A DNA stretch of 37,197 nt from Cyanobacteria bacterium RM1_2_2 (GTDB lineage: Bacteria; Cyanobacteriota; Cyanobacteriia; Elainellales; Elainellaceae), in contig JAAUQT010000029.1 of NCBI GenBank assembly GCA_012033495.1, positions 1-37,197 of the forward strand, read 5' to 3'. Of the stretch, positions 26,019 to 34,005 are shown in pieces; the first letter of the stretch is position 1, and every line of letters begins with the position of its first letter. Below the pieces are notes generated by a model, which worked only from the letters and a program-made list of their open reading frames with translations, made no database searches and had not been told where the DNA came from. The translations under genes and the position numbers were made by a program.

Positions 26019-27584
26019 ATGCGTTTTTTCCCTCAACCTCTCCTCTTCCCCCGGCTGCGAGCATGGCGATCAGCAATTATTGTCGTTCTGGCAATTTTGT
26101 TGACCTGGGTTCTCCCAACCGATGCCCTCGCTCAGAATAGTGACAACGGAACCAACCTCCAGCCCTATATCGACCGAGTTGCCCGCCAAATCAGTGAGTT
26201 TCGCCTCAGCAATGGCATGAAGTTCATTGTGATGGAACGGCATCAGTCGCCAACGGTGTCCTTCATGACCTATGTTGATGTTGGTTCAGCCTACGAACTG
26301 CCGGGTAAAACCGGAGCCGCCCATTTTCTGGAACATTTGGCCTTTAAGGGCACAACTCGAATCGGCTCGCAAAATTATCAAGCCGAGAAGCCCCTGCTCG
26401 ATCGGTTAGATGCTCTATTTACCCAAATTCAGGCAGCACAGGCGGCCGGCAACGCTGAACAGGCAGCCAAACTTCAGCAGGAGTTTGACCAACTTAAAGC
26501 CGAAGCCGCCACCTACGTAAAGCAGAACGAATATGGGCAAATTGTGGAACAGTCGGGCGGCGTGGGTTTAAATGCCACCACTTCAGCCGATGCCACCCGC
26601 TACTTTTACAGCTTTCCAGCTAACAAGCTAGAACTCTGGATGTCGCTGGAATCAGAGCGCTTTTTAGAACCCGTATTCCGCGAATTTTATGAAGAGAAGG
26701 ATGTGATTTTGGAAGAGCGGCGGATGCGGACTGATAATTCGCCGATCGGCAAGCTCGTCGAAGCGTTTTTGGAGACCGCCTTACCCAGCCATCCTTATGG
26801 GCGGCCGGTGATTGGCTACGAAACCGATATTCGCAATCTCACCACTGCCGACATTGACCAACTGTTTGATACTTACTACACGCCCGACCGCATCATTATG
26901 GGCATCGTGGGTGATGTGTATCCGGCGCAGGTAAAGCAATTTGCCGAAGCTTATTTTGGTCGCTTTCAGTCTAGAACCCGCGCCGCAGATGTCACCGTCA
27001 ATGCGCCTGCCCAAACGGAACCGCGAGAAGTTGTGGTGAATCTGCCCTCCGAACCTTGGTATATGGAAGGCTATCAGCGTCCGGCTGTCACCGACCCCGA
27101 TGATGCCGTTTACCAAATGATTAGCAGCCTGTTGACCGGAGGACGCACGGCACGGCTGTATCGTTCTTTGGTCGAACAGCAGCAGCTTGCCCTCAATGTC
27201 AGCGTTGCGCCAACTTTTCCGGGCGATCGCTACTCGAATTTGGTGTTGCTTTATGCCCAAACCGCACCCGGTCACACCATTGACGAAGTTGCCGCCGCCG
27301 TTGATGCCGAACTCACCCGCCTCAAAACAGAGCCGATTCCCTTTGAAGAACTGGATCGAATCAAAACCCAAGCGCGGGCAGGGCTGATGCGAATCCTTGC
27401 TTCTAATCAAGGCATGGCCAGTTTACTGCCGGAATATGAAGCGAAAACCGGAAGCTGGCGTAACTTATTTGAAGAACTCAAAGCAATCGAAGCCGTTACC
27501 GCAGAAGACGTACAGCGCGTTGCGAATGAACTCTTCCAACCCCAAAATCAGACGATCGGCAAACTTATGGCAGTAGGAGGATAA
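26019..27584 (+). CDS. M16 zinc peptidase, active subunit
   Basis: This 521-residue exported protein has a signal peptide ending near ALAQ (about 39) and an inverted zinc motif HFLEH at 102-106, with conserved downstream Glu residues in the block ELWMSLESERF. It is an active member of the insulinase/processing-peptidase family. A Gln/Ala-rich coiled insert (about 127-165) sits just after the zinc site. I chose ATG 26019 because it begins a good signal peptide; the 32 codons upstream are unlike one. The next gene, six bases downstream, encodes a related protein without the zinc motif, the usual active/inactive pair. Confidence 0.88.
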   Translation: MRFFPQPLLFPRLRAWRSAIIVVLAILLTWVLPTDALAQNSDNGTNLQPYIDRVARQISEFRLSNGMKFIVMERHQSPTVSFMTYVDVGSAYELPGKTGAAHFLEHLAFKGTTRIGSQNYQAEKPLLDRLDALFTQIQAAQAAGNAEQAAKLQQEFDQLKAEAATYVKQNEYGQIVEQSGGVGLNATTSADATRYFYSFPANKLELWMSLESERFLEPVFREFYEEKDVILEERRMRTDNSPIGKLVEAFLETALPSHPYGRPVIGYETDIRNLTTADIDQLFDTYYTPDRIIMGIVGDVYPAQVKQFAEAYFGRFQSRTRAADVTVNAPAQTEPREVVVNLPSEPWYMEGYQRPAVTDPDDAVYQMISSLLTGGRTARLYRSLVEQQQLALNVSVAPTFPGDRYSNLVLLYAQTAPGHTIDEVAAAVDAELTRLKTEPIPFEELDRIKTQARAGLMRILASNQGMASLLPEYEAKTGSWRNLFEELKAIEAVTAEDVQRVANELFQPQNQTIGKLMAVGG

Positions 27585-27590
27585 GCGGGA

Positions 27591-29066
27591 ATGGCTAAAT
27601 GGTTTAAATATGGGCTGATCACGCTGGTCATCTCGCTTGTGGTGGTCATGGGTTTTGGTAAATCCTCTGCGCTGGCTGTAACGCCACGCCACTACACCGA
27701 GCTTCAGTTTCCACCGCCGCCCGAAATCAAAATTCCGCCTTACAGCCAGTTTGACCTGAGTAATGGCATGAAGGTTTATTTGGTAGAAGACCATGAGCTA
27801 CCGCTGGTGAGTGGGGTTGCCACAATCTACACGGGCGACCGATTGGAACCGGCTGATAAAACGGGGCTAGCTAGCATTGTGGGAGAAGTGATGCGGAGTG
27901 GCGGCACGGACGATCATCCAGCCGAAGCCCTAAATCAGTTTTTAGAGCAGCAGGCTGCCTCCATCGAAACGGGCATCAACACCACCTCTGGAAGTGCCAG
28001 CTTCAGTGGTTTAACCGAAGATTTAGAGGAGGTGTTTGGGCTATTTGCCGAAGTGCTACGCCAACCTGCCTTTCCTCCTGAGCGGATTGATTTCTCCAAA
28101 AAGCAGTGGCGCGGTTCGATTGCGCGTCGTAATGATGATCCAGACGGCATTGCGAGTCGAGAGTTTCAAAAGTTAATCTATGGAACCGACAGCCCTTACG
28201 CCCGCACGATTGAATACACCACGCTCGACAACATTACTCGCGGCGATGTGGTCGATTTCTATCAGCGCTACTATCATCCCAACAACATTTTGCTGGGCAT
28301 CATTGGGGATTTTGATTCGGCGCAAATGCGAGACCTGATCGAAGCCAAATTTGCTGACTGGCAGCCCACTTCCCAACCCGTAGGCCGGCAGCTTATGTCT
28401 TTACCGGAAGTGAGCCAAATCCAGACGGGCGGTATATTTTTGGTCGATCAGCCGCAGCTAACCCAAAGCAGCGTCCAAATCGGGCATTTGGGCGGTAAGC
28501 TAGACAGCCCAGACTACGCGCCGCTTTCGGTGATGAATGAAGTGCTGAACGGATTAGGTGGACGCTTGGTGAATGAAGTGCGGTCGAGACAAGGGTTGGC
28601 TTACTCGGTTTATGCGTTTTGGGCCCCTCAGTTCGACTATCCCGGTACGTTTGTGGCAGGCGGACAAACCCGCTCAGATGCAACCGTGCCGTTAATTCAA
28701 GCAACATTAGCAGAGTTGAAAAAGCTGCGTACCACGCCGATTCGAGAAGACGAACTGGCGCGAGCCAAAGACTCAGTGCTGAATGCGTTCATTTTCAATT
28801 TTGATACGCCTTACCAAACGCTCTCACGGGTGATGCGCTATGCCTACTATGGCTATCCGCAGGATTTTATCTTCCGCTACCAGAAGCAGGTAGAAGCAAC
28901 CACTGTGGCTGACGTGCAGCGCGTTGCCCAAACCTACCTGAAGCCAGAACAAATGGTGACGTTAGTGGTCGGTAATTCCGCCGCGATCACGCCCCCATTG
29001 AGTAGCCTCAGCCCGGACGCTAAAGTAACGCAAATCGACGTTTCGCTTCCATCACCCCAAGGCTAA
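27591..29066 (+). CDS. M16 peptidase-like protein, non-catalytic partner
   Basis: The 491-residue product has an N-terminal signal sequence (about 1-27) and the M16 fold: GMKVYLVEDHELPLVSGV, a C-terminal RLVNEVRSRQGLAYSVYAFW, and DVQRVAQTYLKPEQMVTLVV. Where the zinc motif should be, the sequence is SIVGEV, so it cannot bind zinc in the normal way. The RSRQGLAYSVYA block that grips substrate is kept, as in mitochondrial-type alpha subunits. Six bases separate it from the active partner; the two are surely co-transcribed and probably form a heterodimer in the periplasm. Confidence 0.88.
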   Translation: MAKWFKYGLITLVISLVVVMGFGKSSALAVTPRHYTELQFPPPPEIKIPPYSQFDLSNGMKVYLVEDHELPLVSGVATIYTGDRLEPADKTGLASIVGEVMRSGGTDDHPAEALNQFLEQQAASIETGINTTSGSASFSGLTEDLEEVFGLFAEVLRQPAFPPERIDFSKKQWRGSIARRNDDPDGIASREFQKLIYGTDSPYARTIEYTTLDNITRGDVVDFYQRYYHPNNILLGIIGDFDSAQMRDLIEAKFADWQPTSQPVGRQLMSLPEVSQIQTGGIFLVDQPQLTQSSVQIGHLGGKLDSPDYAPLSVMNEVLNGLGGRLVNEVRSRQGLAYSVYAFWAPQFDYPGTFVAGGQTRSDATVPLIQATLAELKKLRTTPIREDELARAKDSVLNAFIFNFDTPYQTLSRVMRYAYYGYPQDFIFRYQKQVEATTVADVQRVAQTYLKPEQMVTLVVGNSAAITPPLSSLSPDAKVTQIDVSLPSPQG

Positions 29067-29078
29067 AGGGAAACAGTA

Positions 29079-29108
29079 TTGCCGATAGCTTCATTGCCGA
29101 TAGCTTCA
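29079..29108 (+). repeat. 15-bp perfect tandem duplication
   Basis: TTGCCGATAGCTTCA is present at 29079-29093 and 29094-29108. Confidence 0.9.
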
Positions 29109-29151
29109 AGTCCTATCCCATTCTGATCCACTCTATCCCCATCAGTTTCTG

Positions 29152-29210
29152 AGCCTCCTAAATCTCCCAGACTGAGGAAATTTAGGAGGCTAACAACGAT
29201 AGCTTTTTTT
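29152..29210 (+). terminator. Terminator-like hairpin after the M16 pair
   Basis: AGCCTCCTAAAT (29152-29163) pairs perfectly over 12 bp with ATTTAGGAGGCT (29180-29191). A run of seven T follows at 29204-29210, 12 bases past the stem. The same CCTCCTAAAT word occurs at 37160-37169, so this is also a dispersed repeat. Confidence 0.55.
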
Positions 29211-29246
29211 AAGGAGATTCAGAGAGAGTGGTGAAAGTTGCACCCT

Positions 29247-29278
29247 CCTTGCATGACTTTATCCTTGCATGACTTCAT
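29247..29278 (+). repeat. 16-bp tandem duplication
   Basis: CCTTGCATGACTTTAT at 29247 and CCTTGCATGACTTCAT at 29263 differ by one base. The second unit contains the stop codon of the binding-protein gene on the minus strand. Confidence 0.85.
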
Positions 29279-31089
29279 CGGTCTGATAGCTTCAATTCAT
29301 GAATGTTCCAGAGTGCTCCACCCAGAGCAGCATACTCGACGCCTAGAATCCGATTGCGTACCGCAGAGAGGGCAAGTGGATTAACCAGAAAAACCAGCGG
29401 GACATAAGCTTGAGCCAGCTTTTGGGCTTCAGCATAAATCGCTTTGCGCTTTTCGTCGTCGAGTTCTTGTCCACCTTGGATGTACAGCCGTCCGATCTCG
29501 TTTTCCCAATCCGCAACTTGTCTGCCTTCGAGAGGAGGTTGGCCGGGGTTAGGAGATTGATTGAACATATGCAGTCTGCCGTTAGGCGACCAAACATTCC
29601 GTCCGCCATCCGGTTCGACGCCTGCCCCCGAAAAACCGAGAATCAGAGCTTCCCAATCCAACCCATCTGAAGTTTTGCCAACGAGCGTGTTGAAGGCAAT
29701 CGGCTGGAAGTCTACCTGAATGCCAATTGCGGCGAGGTCTTGCTTAATTTGGGTACCCATCGCCTCACGGATTTTGTTACCCGCATTGGTAATCACCGTA
29801 AAACGGACTAAATTTCCGTCAGCATCGGTGAGTTGATTCGCTGCGTTATATTGAAAGCCCACACTCAGCAATAATTCTTTCGCTTTCGCGACGTCATAGT
29901 CGTAGGTTGGCAGTCCTTTTTCGGGTGGAAAGTAGTAGGGACTTTGCATGTAAATGGGCGAATGCTGCGGTAGCCCCAACCCTTTATAAATGTTGTTGAT
30001 CATGGTTGGGCGATCAATGGCATGAGCGATCGCCTGCCGAAATTCAAGTGAATTGAACCAGCGCGATTTGATCGGATCAACCAGTGGTTTACCGTTCCGT
30101 TTCCCTTGATTTAAATTAAAGGTTAGAAATTGTGAACTGAGGGCAGGGCCACCGTTATAGATGGTAAAATCCCCTCTTTCTTCCTCACGTTTGACCAAGG
30201 CAAAATAGTCGGGTGTGATCGCTTCTACATCCACGCCACCTGCCCGAAACTGAGTCAGAGACAAATCATCACTGGCCACAATTTGATAAATAAATTGTTC
30301 AATATATGGCTGCTGGTTGCCCTGCTCGTCTTTGCGCCAATAGTAAGGATTACGCTCTAAAACTACCCGTTCTCCAGGCTGATAGTTTTGCAGGCGGTAT
30401 GGGCCATTGCAGATAATTTTTTTCGGATCGGTATCTGTGCCCCAAGCTGACAAAAATAGCGAGTTGCCTTCAGCATCGGCTGCGTTGATGTATGACTCTA
30501 GCGCGTGTTTAGGCATCATAGTTCCGCCTGCAAATCGCAGTAGGGGCGCGAACGGCTCAGGTGCAATAAACTCAACGCGACGATCATCTACCTTCTGGAC
30601 GGTAGGAAAGGTTCCTGCCTCACCAATGCGGAAAATATCAGCCGTACTGGTGGGAATCTTCTCGTTAAAAATGAGTTGGTTGTAGGTAAATACAACGTCA
30701 TCTACGGTCAGCGGCTCCCCATCCGACCACTTCAGCCCTTCGCGCAGGGTATAAACAATCCGCTTTTGGTCAGCAGAAATTTCCCAACTTTCCGCTAGAC
30801 CAGGCTCCAGTTCTCCGGTGATCCCATTAGTCGTCAGCAAGCCTTCATACATCAAGCCCAAGATTGCGGTTGAGCTAGACTCATCATTGGTAATGAAATT
30901 GAAGGTTTTGGGATCGCTGAGCGAAGTTTCAACCAAACGGGGAACTTGGGCAGCCTGCGACTTGAATTGATCCAAACTGCAAGCACTTAACAGCATGACC
31001 CAAATCAGCATCAGCCCCAAAGCAACCCACCGGCGCAGTCTTGCCGTTGCTCCTAGATGTCGGATTTCAGCAACCATCCTCTTCCTCAC
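29275..31089 (-). CDS. ABC transporter peptide-binding lipoprotein (SBP_bac_5)
   Basis: This 604-residue extracytoplasmic solute-binding protein belongs to the oligopeptide/nickel-binding family 5. It has a signal sequence with the lipobox LLSAC, so it should be a lipoprotein anchored by that Cys (near 37). Family signatures include AESWEISADQKRIVYTLREG with LKWSDGEPLTVDDVVFTY after it, and LEFRQAIAHAIDRPTMINNI. Permease and ATPase partners are not adjacent, as is common for these in cyanobacteria. I kept GTG 31089, which has AAGG six bases upstream; ATG 31077 is an alternative. Confidence 0.9.
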   Translation of the reverse strand: MRKRMVAEIRHLGATARLRRWVALGLMLIWVMLLSACSLDQFKSQAAQVPRLVETSLSDPKTFNFITNDESSSTAILGLMYEGLLTTNGITGELEPGLAESWEISADQKRIVYTLREGLKWSDGEPLTVDDVVFTYNQLIFNEKIPTSTADIFRIGEAGTFPTVQKVDDRRVEFIAPEPFAPLLRFAGGTMMPKHALESYINAADAEGNSLFLSAWGTDTDPKKIICNGPYRLQNYQPGERVVLERNPYYWRKDEQGNQQPYIEQFIYQIVASDDLSLTQFRAGGVDVEAITPDYFALVKREEERGDFTIYNGGPALSSQFLTFNLNQGKRNGKPLVDPIKSRWFNSLEFRQAIAHAIDRPTMINNIYKGLGLPQHSPIYMQSPYYFPPEKGLPTYDYDVAKAKELLLSVGFQYNAANQLTDADGNLVRFTVITNAGNKIREAMGTQIKQDLAAIGIQVDFQPIAFNTLVGKTSDGLDWEALILGFSGAGVEPDGGRNVWSPNGRLHMFNQSPNPGQPPLEGRQVADWENEIGRLYIQGGQELDDEKRKAIYAEAQKLAQAYVPLVFLVNPLALSAVRNRILGVEYAALGGALWNIHELKLSDR

Positions 31090-31210
31090 ATTCAGCCTTC
31101 CTGGATCATACCGTCAGAAAGAGGTAGGAGTTAATGTGGCGCTGAGACACGACAACCGTTGAGGCAGCCACTGGAATAAATGGAATCAATCTGACAAGTT
31201 GACTTGCGGT

Positions 31211-31339
31211 TAAGGAGATTTCTGGCAAACCATTTACCCCGGTACGGGCAGGTTTTGCAGGTCAATCATCTGTCAATCGTAAGATTTGGGACAAACCTGC
31301 CCCAACGTAGCAACAACTTTTTCCCCAGAAATCTCCTAA
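31211..31339. repeat. Inverted-repeat element (MITE-like)
   Basis: The 129-bp element has perfect 13-bp inverted ends (AGGAGATTTCTGG at 31213-31225 and CCAGAAATCTCCT at 31325-31337) and an inner inverted pair GGGCAGGTTT (31246-31255) with AAACCTGCCC (31293-31302). It encodes nothing and starts nine bases past the rhodanese stop codon. Confidence 0.7.
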
Positions 31340-31347
31340 AGAAAAGG

Positions 31348-31719
31348 TTAGCCCCCTACCACAACGCCTTTCTCGATGGGATATCCCATTGCTTTCCAAG
31401 CAGGTAGCCCGCCCTGCACCTCGGAGACATTACGAAATCCAGCCTGACGCAGTTGCACCGCTGCCGCCGCAGTGTCTTCATCCGTATCGCTGTAGAGATA
31501 GATGTCTCGATTCAGTTCTAGGGTGGAAAGCGCACGCTTAACGAGTTCTGGCAGGGGCATGGAAATAGCACCCATCACATGGCTGAAATGAAACTCTTGC
31601 CGATCGCGGATATCAATAATGGTGAGGGCAGGTTCGCCCCAGTCTAGCCTGGCTTTCAAGTCATAGACACGAGATCTTGCACGAAGCGGGGGAGGAGTAG
31701 GAATAATGCCGAATAACAT
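31348..31719 (-). CDS. Rhodanese-like protein lacking the active-site Cys
   Basis: This single rhodanese domain is 123 residues from ATG 31719. IIDIRDRQEFHFSHVMGAIS and the C-terminal VQGGLPAWKAMGYPIEKG are standard. The active-site loop, normally CRxGxR, is YSDTDEDT (76-83), with no Cys and acidic residues, so sulfurtransferase activity is unlikely. A binding or regulatory role would fit but is not shown. The frame is open up to a TTG at 31794; that extension (MQILRNIV...) has no ribosome-binding site, and I prefer MLFGIIPTPP as the start. Confidence 0.8.
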   Translation of the reverse strand: MLFGIIPTPPPLRARSRVYDLKARLDWGEPALTIIDIRDRQEFHFSHVMGAISMPLPELVKRALSTLELNRDIYLYSDTDEDTAAAAVQLRQAGFRNVSEVQGGLPAWKAMGYPIEKGVVVGG

Positions 31720-32013
31720 AGATTTTCGTTGAGGAGAAAGATAGAGAGACGGAAGGCTTCCCTGCAATGTAACAATATTTCTCAATATCTGCAAACTTTT
31801 ATTGAGGAATTCTTTACTGATGGATCAAGTTATGCAGTCTTGACATTCAGGATCTACCTTCAGCAGGTTGCCATGACGGTTTTTTAAGGTGCAGCGCCCC
31901 AACCCTCACGTATGATTCAATGCTTGTTTTAATGCTGCCAAATGTTCATTAGAACCTAGACGGGTGGACACTTTTCTCTTGTTTCGAGGCTAAAAACTCA
32001 TTAGAGTGAAAGC

Positions 32014-32412
32014 ATGACAGGTCTTCAACCTGATGTTAAGAAGCATATGGCTGATAAAAGCAACAATTCTTCCAATCGCGCCACAGCGCGGAATCGCACG
32101 GTTTATTCTGAATTCGGCAACAGCAGCAATTCTGAGGCGTTTGATCGCGCTGTGCCTCACCTGCCACCCAATCAGCAAAATGTGCGAGTACAGGCAACCC
32201 GCGCCGGACGCAAAGGCAAAACCGTGACGGTGATTACGGGCTTCCAAACTAGCCCCGATACACTGAACGCTTTACTGAAACAACTCAAAAACCAATGCGG
32301 CGCTGGCGGCACAGCCAAAGAAAACGAGATCGAAATTCAGGGCGACCACAAACAAAAAATTCTCGAAATTCTATTGCAGCAAGGCTATAAAGCAAAGATT
32401 AGTGGCGGTTAG
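32014..32412 (+). CDS. Translation initiation factor SUI1/YciH family
   Basis: The C-terminal ~80 residues carry the SUI1 (eIF1-like) domain: VRVQATRAGRKGKTVTVITG, then LKQLKNQCGAGGTAKENEIE and IQGDHKQKILEILLQQGYKA. In bacteria YciH proteins can influence start-codon selection and are not essential. The N-terminus is polar and disordered. Two starts are possible: ATG 32014 gives 132 residues and ATG 32047 gives 121 (MADKSNNSSNR), the latter preceded by AAGAAG. It is convergent with the putative nuclease operon, with a palindromic repeat between. Confidence 0.87.
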   Translation: MTGLQPDVKKHMADKSNNSSNRATARNRTVYSEFGNSSNSEAFDRAVPHLPPNQQNVRVQATRAGRKGKTVTVITGFQTSPDTLNALLKQLKNQCGAGGTAKENEIEIQGDHKQKILEILLQQGYKAKISGG

Positions 32413-32431
32413 GCGGACATCACGTTCTGCC

Positions 32432-32558
32432 TAGGAAATGGGAATTCAATCCGTTCGATCGTGGGTAGGGGCGGGTTTTGCGGTCAAACATTGCCGGATG
32501 CCCATTGTCTGCAAAACCCGCCCGTCCAGTTGACGGATTGATTCAATCCACGATCCTA
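32432..32558. repeat. Palindromic repeat A, full copy, inverted orientation
   Basis: This 127-bp copy is in the opposite orientation to those at 12548 and 16052. The inner arms GGGCGGGTTTTGC and GCAAAACCCGCCC pair perfectly over 13 bp. The outer ends TAGGAAATGGGAATTCAATC and GATTGAATCAATCC-like sequence are also complementary. It fills the gap between two convergent genes and could act as a terminator for both. Confidence 0.88.
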
Positions 32559-32560
32559 AA

Positions 32561-33981
32561 TTAATCAACCTGTAGTTCCCGCAGAAAGTAAAACCGATCG
32601 CTGGATATACCTGTACCCTGAACTCGCCCAATGTAGCCTGCTAGCGGTGAAGAAAGTTCTAGCAGTATGTCGTATATTGCTTGTCTATCTAAATTTTCAT
32701 TCTGAGCAACAAAATTATTTTTGTATTGCACCCGAATTTCAGTTACTTCAAACTGACTTTGGTTCGGCTCCGTTTCATCTAATTGTTTAACAGCTTGAAC
32801 AATATTTGAACGAATCCTTAGTTCTTGCCAAACTTCGTCAATATAGACATTGACTTTAGTATCCGCATCTTCACCAAAAGGCGGATTTTCTAAATACGGT
32901 TTAAGTTCAATTAAGTTAATCGATCCTGGATGTTTGGTCTTGAGTTCCACAAGTCTTTGAAGTGTTTCGGGACGCATAACGTTAATGTGATTTTCTACGG
33001 CTGCTTTTTCAGCGGGATTAGTTAATGAACCAGAGGCAAAAATGACTTTAATTGATTGTTCAAACTGCTGTTTGCCTAAATGAGTATTGCCTAATTGAAT
33101 CAACTGGGCGGATACACCGTTTGGTACAGTTTCATGCTTGCTCGCTTTACATTCTCCAACTAATGGAAAAGGAGCATCGCAATATACGTCAATTCCTCCG
33201 GCTCCCCCGGTTGCTTCTGGATCAAGGCTAGCTTTAATGTTATTGAGAGAGTTAGAGAAGCCAAGTTTAATTAAGCTTTTACGAACTAATTTCTCAAAAC
33301 CATTTCCATCACTGGAATCACCCGTTGCTGTAATCGTCTTGATCCAAGCTAAATCGGGATCGATCTCTGTTTTTGCTTTTTCAGGAAGCCAACCTAGGAA
33401 AACTTTGAGATCATCTAAAAAGACTGAGTTCCTACTTCCTCAGATAAGGTTAGTTCAATTAACTGATCGTGCAGTTTTTCTAACTCAGGATGCTGTGGAA
33501 CGTCTAGATTAATGAGCTGTTGATAGCGTTGCTTAAATAAAGCATCATTCAATGTAGGATCAGCAGTTGTTGCAGCTAGGGTCAATGGCAATTTAATAAA
33601 ACCACCAATTTTGTCCGAGTTGACACGCTCGGCTGAGATTTCAATCGGTTGAGGTAATCGGTAAACTCGCAGATAAGTCAGAAATATTTTGTGTCGTTCT
33701 TGTAATAAATTCTGTAAGTTTTGATAACTCCAAGTTGTCAATTGAGCTAACTTTTCAAGCTCGACTGGGTCGCTGTATATTTTACAACTTTCCAACCGCG
33801 CCCAAGCTTGAATCGTAACTGTTTGAGCATCCTCAAAACTATCCGCCGGGCAGATCGCAAAGTGAGGAATCGCGTTAATAAATGTGCGAGAAATGGCGGC
33901 GATCATTCGCCCCTGAATCAGAGTTTCTACGTCTGATGCCGCCAAACATAGTGCAGTAGTAATGGAAACTGAACTGCTCAT
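32561..33981 (-). CDS. DUF1802 protein with C-terminal PD-(D/E)xK nuclease domain, split by a frameshift
   Basis: The N-terminal part (33981-33415) is DUF1802: TTALCLAASDVETLIQGRM, then RHKIFLTYLRVYRLPQPIEI. The frame ends at SF, while another frame open from 33439 continues through FLDDLKVFLGWLPEKA and TGGAGGIDVYCDAP to 32561. Adding one T to the T5 run (A5 on the plus strand, 33417-33421) joins them into 473 residues. The C-terminal half then has an Mrr-like nuclease core: Glu230 in GFEKLVRKSL, Asp265 in GGIDVY, and Glu277-x-Lys279 in LVGECKAS. I recall other cyanobacterial DUF1802 proteins with this same arrangement, so the fusion is natural. The ATG start has AAAAGGTG upstream. It is the last gene of a three-gene operon, 24 bases after the ATPase. 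Confidence 0.8.
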
Positions 33982-34005
33982 TGATACACCTTTTGAACCA
34001 GTAAA

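Noticed and set aside
26781..27410. 209-codon minus-strand frame inside the M16 gene
   Set aside because: It lies wholly inside a clear gene and mirrors its codon bias.
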